A stretch of DNA of 26,526 bases, taken from positions 1 through 26,526 of the forward strand of contig JABVXU010000677.1 in NCBI GenBank assembly GCA_013365365.1. The letters run 5' to 3'. Origin of the DNA: Cruorifilaria tuberocauda (Eukaryota > Nematoda > Chromadorea > Rhabditida > Onchocercidae). The translations under genes were made by a program, and so were the position numbers. A model generated the notes under the pieces. It ran no database searches, was not told the DNA's origin, and saw only the letters and a list, made by a program, of their open reading frames with translations. Below are positions 11,552 through 22,700 of the stretch, piece after piece (position 1 is the first letter of the stretch; each line of letters opens with the position of its first letter).

Positions 11552-14500
11552 TATGTTGTTTTACAAAAGGAATTTTTTAGATAATCGGTAGAATTTTTAA
11601 ATCTATCTTAAATTTCTAGAATATTTTTTAGAATTTTTAAATTTATTTTAAAACTTATCAGCGGTCTATTTTTAATCAGAGTCGTAGTTCTTCCTTTTTC
11701 TTTTGAAGTTGATTTCAAAAACAAAAGAATGAATATTGAAATGAATGAATGAATGATAAAAATAATATCAATAAGATGATAAATGATAAATGATAAATGA
11801 TAAATGAAAATGATAAATGATAAATAATAAATGATATCAGTAAAATGATAAATGATAAATGATTCAAATAATTAATGAAATATTTCACTAATTCCCTTTT
11901 AGCTATTGTCTTTTATGGTATAAACCAAAATGAAGAAATGAATTTTGCAAGTTTCTTTCTGATATTCAATCGCTACTCGATAATATCTTAAAGATATTTT
12001 AAAACTGATAGAACTGATCAAATAATTTAATTCTATTTTAAAAGTTTTGATCAACAGGTAATCGATAATACTGCTTTTTTATTATATCCTTTTAAGAGCA
12101 TTATAAAGACGAGGATCATTCTGTAGAACTTATCCTGTTTTCCTGAATTGATAAATAATCACTTCGATTACTTCGTCTTAATTCCATTATTCTTATTAAA
12201 ATCTATTGATACATTTCATTGTACACTCGAAATTTGAATTTCAGAAGAAAGGAGACATTCGAAATCAAAATCTCCAGCACCAGTTCCCGGTACCTGGACC
12301 GGTCCTGATTATCATGAAGTGAATATTAGCCATAATAAACGATTGGAACGGTTTGTTTTTATTTTATTAAATTTGAATTTAATTTATCTCAAAAGTTATC
12401 ATTATCTTTTAAATGCTTATCATTGTTAAGCTAATTAATTAAGATTTCTCAATTTCGAATTTGAGGCGTGAAATACTCAGCAATGAGAAAGCATTTGGGA
12501 TTATTACCACGAAATATACCTCATGTACAGTACCAGCAATGACTATTTGTGCAACAAAGTTGCAATCTAACCGATCAGTTCAGAAGATTACAGTAAACTG
12601 TGAATTTCGACCATTAAATGAAAACAATGAAAAAGTTTCTTTCGATCAGAAATATTCCAAGTAAAGTTTTATAGTTTCATTTGTAGAATACTTTGTAGAA
12701 TACTTTCAAGCTTCATAATTTCATGAATTTTAACATTCTGTATATCAGTTATATTATAAAAGTTTTTTCTTATCATCTCTTGTGATATTCATTATCATCT
12801 CTTCTGATATTATTATCATCTCTTGTGATATTCATTATCATCTCTTGTGATATTCATTATCATCTCTTCTGATATTCATTATCATCTCTTGTGATATTCA
12901 TTATCAAATAAATTTACTAGTAAATGAGACCATTTATCATGAAAATTAGTTGTGATTAGTTGAATTAGTTCAAAATTATTTGTGAATATTCTAACATATC
13001 GCAAATATGCTAATTTCTGATAAGAAGAAGGTATATTATTTTTAACGAATATTCATCAATAAAGGAGATAATAAGTATTGCTATCATTTTCTTATCATAA
13101 CAATATTGTTATCATTTTATTTTATCTTATAACCTTAGGCTGAAAGCCTTTTTTTTGTGAAATTTATGGTTTGTTTAAAGTTTTAATTTTAATCGAGATT
13201 ATATTAGGCTTATCAAAATGGACAAAAAATTATTAGCAATAACTAATGCTACGATCAAATTTGATGCATTGCTTACATCTTTAACACAATCAATGGAAGA
13301 TACAATTGATATCATCAAAATGAAAAGGTCAAATTAGCTTTAATATTTAATCAATAATCATTATTCATATTATAAGAAATTAATATTCCAGGTTTCTATT
13401 AGCCTTAATGAGTTAAATTTTAGGATAAATAGCAAATGTTCAATGATAGTAAAAGAACCAACTGAACGAACGATTACTATTCAAGAATCAATATGTAAAA
13501 AATCGGATAGAGGGAATTCATATCGAGCTCAGGTAAGGACAGTAATACACCTGAAACAAGTTCTCATATTTATTCATAAATTAATGAATTAATTTAATAA
13601 ATTTATGAAATTAAGTTATACAGGAATATTATTATTAAAAATTATCATTTGAGATTTAGATATTGCAATTCTAAAAAAATGATAATAGGTCATTTCTTCA
13701 AAATTTACTCGAATTTATTTACAAAAGTTTTACACGGTTATATCTTTGTAGAAAGTATTCCAGCTTTGAGTTCAACCTTTTTTGATTGCGTAATTTGTAT
13801 TCAGGTAACAGTTCTCGCGTCATCTATTGCCGATGTGAATTTCTACCGTTGTTTGAAACGTGTGCTAATTACACGTCCTAAGTATTATCCGATGTATGCT
13901 GCATTATTTTCAACTAATTTAATTTTTAATTAACGAATATTTTTAGAATAGTTTCATCATATTTTTTTACTGATAAGCTTTTTTTTTTCTTTGATAAGTT
14001 GATTTGAAATTCAAAAATTTTTCAGATGAAATAGTTAATCCTATTTTTATACTGTAAAATGATATTGCATATTCAGAGCTAATAATAGTAATTATTATCA
14101 AAGCTAATAGTAATAGTAATTACTAATAATAGTAATTAATTTAGACCAATTGAAAAAATCTCTAAACAGGCTCACATTGTTGAAGAAAGAAATAAGGTAA
14201 GTTTAGTTTCTTAAGTACATTATTTATTTCATTATCATTAAAGTATTAAAAGTATCATTTTTGTTGATGTGATAATTTTAAAAACAAATTTAATACCAAA
14301 ATATTCTCCTTTGAGAGAAGAAAAAAAGTTTGATAAATTCTCATACAATCATTTTATCAGGATATAATCATTTTATCAGAATATAATCATTTTATCAGGA
14401 TATAATCACTTTATCAGAATATAATCACTTTATCAGAATATAATCATTTTATCAGAATATAATCATTTTATCAGAATATAATCATTTAATCAAAAAATTT

Positions 14501-16106
14501 CGCGATGAAAATTAGAACAAATGCAATATACTTTCCATTTCTTTTTTTTTTCGTTTTTCTCCAAAGAAAAAAGTTCTTAATTTCTAGGAGCAAAAGAAAA
14601 CGAACGAAATTAAAAAGACATCAAATCGATTGTTTTCTCAAAAGGTCAATGTTAATGAGGTCATTTATACAAAATTAATTCATTTACACCTTTTATAACT
14701 GATATCGTATATTCATTATTTGTAGTTATTGTCGGTGAATGATGAATTTATACTTTCGGATCGTTCATTACCTGAAAACTACATGAATTGCAAACGTGAG
14801 AAATTGAAACGTATACGTAATGAACCATTAGAATTCGATAACAGTGAATTACCGGTTTCTGAACCAATACAAGCTTGTGCTGGTTTGTATTTTAAAACTT
14901 TACATAATTAATTAATTGAATCAATTCTTTAAAATGAATAATATAGAAAACTATTCTATTTTCCATTGATTAAATGTTATCAATCATTATTGATTGATAA
15001 CATTTAATCAATATTATCTTTCACATGTTTATTGATTGAAAATTTGAACATTGAATTCATTGCTCAACAAAAATGAAAATTCTCAATTAAAAATTTGATA
15101 GTAAAAATTAAATTACTAATACTATACACATGGAAGAGTTCATGCAACAATTAGCTTATTGTTCCTGAAATTATTTTTTTTTTCTTATACTTCTTAGACA
15201 TATTTTTTATACTTATTAAAGTAAACTTAACAAATTGTTATTCTCTCCGCAAATAATATTAAAATTTTCTCTAAACATTAAGTTGGCCATATAAAAAAAG
15301 ATGCATATATGCATAAGTGTAAAAATTTATTAAATTTAGTTCGAATATTGGAACCAGCTCGTGAAGTACCATATATCACAGCGCCAAGTCGTTCACGTTT
15401 AGGAAGCGTTGAAATGGAAAATATTTCAGCACCGATACGAACGTACGGTGAACAATTATTGTTACCTACAAATTATCATGGAATGAAAAATTTAGCAGTT
15501 AATAGGTATCTCTCGTATTTCTCGTATTTCTTTCACATTCTTACCTAATCGCTTCCTTGTAAAATTTTAATTGATGACTTTTTTTTTCAAAATTAAGTTA
15601 GCTAACTCATATGAATCATAATTTCTACATTAATATACCAGATAATCATTGATATGAAGGTAGTAATGTAACATAATATAGGATATATATAGGATAGCAT
15701 AGGATAGTATAGGTATTAATGTAGAAATTATTATTCATATGACTTAGCTAGCTAATTTAATTAAAACAAATGATCAATTAAAAGTTTATAAGAAAGTTTA
15801 CTCTCAAAATGCTTCTCTTTGTTTAAGGTTAAAAATAAAATTTCTTAAGAAAATGAAATTACACCATGGGAAAAACCAAATAAATAACCGTATTTTAGGT
15901 CAGTTCGTTCAACATCCCTAACGAAACCATCGTTTGAATTTGACGCACCAAAATCACCATTCGAACAAAACCTACAAAATCAGGCGTTCAAACTTCGTAA
16001 AATATCATCAACCTTCTCTGATGGTGATATTCCAGCTGTACAGGTTATAATGACTTATCAGCAAAATCGCAAATGATAAATGGAAATGTTCATCAGATCA
16101 CCTCTC

Positions 16107-16139
<33 letters not shown>

Positions 16140-16687
16140 AAGCTTCTTATTGAATGAATGATTGAGAGGGGGAATGAAAAGAGATAGTGAAGGGAAGAAA
16201 TTACGAACAATGAAAAGAGTAAGCTAAATAGAAGTTCTCTTCTCGTTCCGTTGTTATTTGTGTTGGACAAATTGAATATTTACAACAATTATCAGCAAGC
16301 GTATCATCCAACCATCGAATCTCTGCAACATTCCCTCGTTGATGATAACTTCAACCGGGCTGTCTGTTTTCTGTTTTCCACACCGGTCTGACAGGATCCA
16401 TCATTTCCACCTTTAACTTTTAACGCTTTGATGATTCAGGACTATCAGTTGATAGTAGCAATCGTCACGCCTCTAAATGATACGACCTTAAGTGTCTCTA
16501 ATCACTTTACACTTGTACTAACCTAACCATCTGTGATAAGCTTTTCTTAACATATCAGTCATTATTTTCTTCTCCTTCTTCCCTCCCTCCTCACTTCACT
16601 TCTTATCTTTTTATCATCATTTCTTTTTTTTTTTCACCAGATCTTCTATTTTTTTTGGTAATTTCTATGATTCATTTCTAATTTACA

Positions 16688-16728
<41 letters not shown>

Positions 16729-19700
16729 ATATCTATTATTGTCAAAATTTCATCAAAATAAACGAATTGGATAAGTTAGATTTGTTTACTGTTTATATTT
16801 GATAACAGATATCATATTGTTTTGAAGATTTCAATGTCGCAATTAATGTTTCATTTCATCAATCATAAATTCAAAGTAAATGATTGAATTAAAATTTCAC
16901 TTCATTTCCTTTTTTTTTCCATATAAAATATGGAAATTATAAATTACTTTTATTTGTAAATAAAATATTTACTTACTGATATTATTCATTCATTATAGCT
17001 AATTTTTGTTCACTGATCAGATATTTAAAGTGATCGTATTGGAAATGTTAGCGTTTAGGAAGTAAATTAAAAATGGGAAAATAGCCAATAATAACCTAAT
17101 CCTAAGGTTATTTAGAAAGTTTACTAACAGTAATATAATCACAAAGTTAATTAGAAAGTTTACTAATAATAACCTAATCTTAAAGTTAACTAGAAAGTTT
17201 ACTAACAGTAATATAATCATATAGTTAATTAGAAAGTTTACTAATAATAACCTAATCCTAAGGTTATTTAGAAAGTTTACTAATTTATTCGTCGAATTCA
17301 TTTTTCATTTTCATCATAATTCATTTTTCCATGCTTAAAACATGAATTTTTTCATGACAAAAAAAATAGGATAAAAATAATTCTTAGAATTCTAAATTCT
17401 AAATTAGTGTTCTAAATTAATTGCTTGAATTTATTGTAAACAATTTGCATGATTGTTATTGTTGATATTTTTGTTATGATAAAATTGAAATATGCAAAAA
17501 ATAGTTTATCAGTTTATATTTAAAGTATGAATACGAGAAGTTAATCATTTTTAGGATGCATTAAAATTTCCCTTCGTTTTTTCCACTTCATATCATTTCA
17601 TACGAGCTTAATCATTTTTAAGATTATCAGAAATGTTATCATTTTAAAAGATACATCGAAATGTGTTCTTCCTCTTCTTTATTTCCCATTGTTTATTCGT
17701 ATCGCTGTAACTTCCTATTAGCTTAATCATTTCAAAATTTCCTTCATTTCATACTATTATTTATTCTAGTGTCATTGTAAACTGTTATTAGCATCTTTTC
17801 TAGAAGTTTATCTAAATTGCACTTAGCTGTTATATTAGTAATAGAATTAATCATTATCATCTTCTCTTCCTCTCTGAAATATCACAAATCTATCAAATGC
17901 TAAAAGCATTCTTATCATATCATCATTTCCTTTCCATCACAGTTCCTTACGATTTCTCTCTTCCGTTTTTTCATTTTTTCAAAAGAAAACTATTATCATA
18001 AGTTACCGTATTACAATAAGTCACTTTGTACTCATTTAAATGCATGTTTTGTTGGAATCAGAAAGTATCCATACATTTAATAACTCAACGAGGGGAATTT
18101 TAAAATAGTAATTTACTATAAGTAAATAATTGAAATCATAATAGTATTACTTAATCAAAAATAAGTGATATATTATCATTTCAAGTTGCACAATCGAGAT
18201 GTAAACGAAACTTTATAAAATATCGATGTTGATTATAGGATACACCAATTGTGGACATAACAATGCGACTGCCAGTTCGTGATCATAGCAGACATCCATC
18301 TGTTGAAGGTTTTATTTTATCATTCGGTGATAAGTTATCAATTGATAATAATGATAAGAATGGCAATTTTTTAGTAGCAAATATTCTTCCACTCAATTAA
18401 TAAGAATTACTGATTTCATAGTTAAGTAGTAAATATTCTTCCGATCGAAAATAGTTACTGGAGATAAGTTATTAATGATAAGAATTGATAATTTCAAATT
18501 AAAGTTTTTCATTTTCAAACAAATTTTGTTTGAAATTATTTAAATTACACTTCGATAATAGCATCTGAAGTGATGCGTATTTCGTATAATTCAACAAAGT
18601 TTGAATATAATGAATTGTAATTTAGTAATTAGACGAGTAATCAATGAAAGGATTGAGTCATCTGTTTAGTGCTACTGATAATGATAAAAGTTTGATAAAT
18701 TTCATATCAATTTCTAGTTCTACTAACCATTATGATGCTTACATACTACTACTGTACTTACGTGTAATTTGAGAAGGCTAATATTGTTGGAACATCAGCT
18801 GTAATTTAAGTCAAGTAGAGATAGATAATGATTAAGTATGAGTGTGTAATTTGAGTTCGATTCTAATTTTAGATGTATTAAATAAGAAAAAAAGAAAATG
18901 AACATTTAAATATTTAATAGTAATTTCATTTATACTCTATCAGTAATTGTATAATTAATGCTAACTCCATGCTATTATCAATAATTAATATAATTTTATT
19001 AATAGCAATTCTATACTACTATCAATGATTATATAATATTATCAGTAATTAGTATAATACTATTAATAATAACTCTATATTATTATCAGTAATTACTCTA
19101 TATTATTATCAATATTTATCTAATTGATATTAGTTCTATACTGTCATCACTAATTAGCATAATTTAATTAATAGCAACTCTATACTATTATCAGTAATTA
19201 TAGGTTCATCTTTGACGTCAAATTTCACGGCTGCGATAGCAGCAGCAGCGCAACCACGGCATGAACGTTATGCGGCGCACATACCGATTACTCGAATTGA
19301 CGGAAGTGGACGTCAATCAGCAACCAGTATCGATTCTTACAACAGGTTGATAGAGTAATTATTCAATGATCCGATATTTATAGGTGTGTGAAAAAGTGAG
19401 CGTACAAATGAAAATGCGGAATTAATTATTTAATTTGAAAGAGAAGTGTTAAATTTGGGATCAACGCGGAATAGAAATGATAAATTTGATTTATTCGATT
19501 CATACACTTCGATAATAGCATCTGAATCTCATCTTATTTACATTTACGCCTACGTTATATTTACGTGAATTGCCGTAGTATTTACAAATTTATGATATCA
19601 GTGAATCACTGAGATATCATAAATTTAACCTTTTTTTTTCTGGAAGATTTTTTATTAGCTAATCAAAAGTTTTTGAAATTATTTCTAGAATGAATGATAT

Positions 19701-22700
19701 TAATTCATGATCATATTCATAATAATAATTTATCACTATATCCAAATTATGATTATGATATTACAAGCTTTATTAATTCTTATTATTTATTAATTCCTAT
19801 TTTTATTAATATTTTATTAATTCTCTATTAATTTTTATTATTTATTAATTCCCATTATTATTAACACTTTACTAATTCTATGTTAATTCTTATTATTTAT
19901 TAATTCTTATTATTATTAGTACTTTATTAATTCTCATTATTATTAATACTTTATTAATTTTATTACTATTAATACTCACCAATTCTTATTATTTATTATT
20001 ACTGTTAATACTTTATTAATTATTATTATTATTAATACTTTATTAATTCTTATTATTTATTAATTCCTATTATTATTAATACTTTATTAATTCTCTATTA
20101 ATTCTTATTATAATTAATATTTTATTAATTCTCTACTAATTCTTATTACTATTTTTCTTTTTATTTATTAATTCCTATTATTATTAATACTTTATTAATT
20201 CTTATTACTATTAATACTTTATCAATTCTTATTATTATTAATACTTAAGCAATTCTTATTATTTATTATTACTAGCAATATTTTATTAATATTCCTATTA
20301 TCTAAATTGAATAGTGATTTTTCCTCCTTCTTAATTAGTCTATGCGATAGTGATATGGTTAGAATTGTTTGGTTGGCATTTGTGTAAATAACGATGGAAA
20401 TGTAACGAAGGAGAGGTGATGATCATCTTAAAAGTGAGCTCTCGTCGAGAAGAAATTTCATTTTCACTAGCAAATTACTCTTTACGAATTTTCTCATTTC
20501 ATTTACTTCCTCTAATAATTATTCCAATTTGATTTTTAACTTAATAATAATCCTTTTTCGTTCATTTATCATTTGAATAATTGTTAATTGATTACATAAC
20601 AGGTACTGGTACAGGTTTAAAAAAGATCAAATGAAATGATTGTAAATGTTTATGAAAATTATTTAATTTTAATTTTATATTTCTATAACCAGTTTATAAT
20701 GTGTGATATTTATAATGTATGATAAATTTGAAAAAGACTGGTTTCATTCTCTATCACTTAAAACTCTTATGAAGTAATAAGCTTAATTTTTAATAATGCA
20801 TTTGGGGGAGAATTCAATTAAGATTAAAGTTATGCAGCATAACAGATTTTTATTAAAAGATAGATAAGCGAAAAATCTTTTCATATGTGGCATTTTGTTA
20901 TCACTTTTATCATTTCTATCATTACTTATCATTTATCATTATCACTCTATCATCACTAGGCTAGATATCATCGATATTGCTATCGTTATTATTGCTTCAT
21001 CGCTATTCCAGGAAATAGAATGATATAATTTTCCAATCTGATTCCGGTATTAACAGTAGAGAGCGGCGATATTACCCTAAGTGATAATAATAATGATAAT
21101 TTTTCCTTTATCAGAAAGATAATTTTACTGATTACTTAAAAAATACAAGAGAGAATATGGAACAGTTTGATAAATGAAAAATAATTTAAATTAGTAAAAA
21201 TTAATTAATATTGAAAATTAGCATACATTTCAGTGGTAGTTTGGAAACAACAACGTTGCAGCTTGATCAGATGTTCGATCAAACTCGTTATAGGCATCAT
21301 CAACATAGGAATAAATTTAAAGAAGCTATTGATTATTTGGATCAAATATTCGAAGATCTCAAGAAAGAAGGCGATCAGGTATTGAGTAACTTTCATTTCA
21401 TTTCACTTTTTTTCATCAACAATTATAATAATTATCAGATAATTGACAGATCGATAATACTCAACGATCACGCAAAATTCGTACAATACCGACTTGTAGA
21501 GGAACAGGAAAGAGTGGTTCAGATACCATGAATGTTACCGTATCACCATTAACGAAACCGGAAAAACATACCGGGTAACTGGTTTTTTTTTTTCTGTTTA
21601 TTTTTAATTGTTTATTTAATTTCTGTTTATTTATTTTTAATTTTTCTGTTTTAATTTTATTTTTAATTTAGATAATTATGGAATTTAAAATCGTATATTT
21701 AAATTCTATAACAATGAATATCGTATAGAAAGCATGATATCGTGTATAATCGAATATTTAAATGAATTATCGATTATCATTCTTTCATTTCCTCTCTTCA
21801 TCTTACTCAAAACTTAAAATATAACACAAAATAAAAAAAAAAATTTTAATGATATTTTGAAATAGTAATTCTTTCCATTAGCTAATCAAAAACTTAATTA
21901 ATCAAAATATCTAAATAATAGTTAAAGTTAATAATTTCAAACAAAACAATAATTTGAAATAGAATTAATCGGATGTAAAATTAAATAATTTTATAATTAA
22001 ATAATTAAATAATTGTAGTAATAATAAGCGAATGATGGCTGACAATGTTGCTAGCTTGAAAGAGATTGATTCAGGACAGGTATCTCAAGGCATGATCATT
22101 AATAGGCATTCATTGTATGCATCTAAACCAAAGGTAAATTGATCATTTCAAGAATTTCAATTTAAAAAATAAAATTTCTAATCAATAGATTTTTGATTTT
22201 TTGTTTAAAAAAAGAAATGAATAAAAAAGTTTTTTTTTACAGTTTTGAGGTCAAGGTTCATAGATCACATATTAACTTAGAAGGATAAATGAAATATTTG
22301 CTTATTTAGATGGCTGAAAAGCATTGTCTACAAGAAAAAGCTGCATCATTTGAGCAGACATCAAACGATGTTGAAATTTCGGAGACAGTTATGCTACCGT
22401 TACAAAATCGTAAGGTCAAAGGTGAAAGGATGGATTTCACCAGAAGATGGCTCACTGGAGATATCAAATCATGGATTGCTGTTCAACCGAAACCAGATTT
22501 AATCCTTGGTGGAGTTGAAGAGGTTCTGTTTCTCCGATTACTGTTTATTGCAAACAAATAATGAGAAAGTACTTAAATACTTAATAAATAGAAATGCTAA
22601 TCTATCAAAACTGATATCGCTTATTTGTGATTGATTGAATGATAGATAAGTAAGAGAAATCTTATTAATAAGTTTCAATTTTAAACAATATTTAATTATT

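Larger units (their letters stand above)
10720..12244. other. Long intron with hairpin and TG repeat
   Basis: 1,525-nt intron containing a 20-bp-arm hairpin (11448-11498), a pure TG run and a GATAAAT tandem array. The flanking exons match in phase, so no exon is missing. Confidence 0.7.
16392..18238. other. Possible 3' UTR, then long intron
   Basis: 16392-16540 is GC-richer and may be an untranslated tail of the candidate exon. The rest is AT-rich with a CT run, a 39-nt tandem array and no supported exon. Confidence 0.5.
19346..21233. other. Long intron with AT arrays
   Basis: 1,888-nt intron holding part of a dispersed inverted repeat (19526-19572), a hairpin (19586-19626), an ATT/TTAATACTTTA array and a candidate 45-nt cassette exon. 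The flanking exons already match in phase 2. Confidence 0.7.

Noticed and set aside
13750..13804. Open frame before exon 20 (ESIPALSSTFFDCVICIQ)
   Set aside because: It does not match the phase 0 left by exon 19; the acceptor at 13804 does.
16058..16270. Minus-strand 70-codon frame
   Set aside because: Driven by the CT microsatellite (Glu/Arg run).
21205..21396. Minus-strand 63-codon frame
   Set aside because: Antisense shadow of exon 28.
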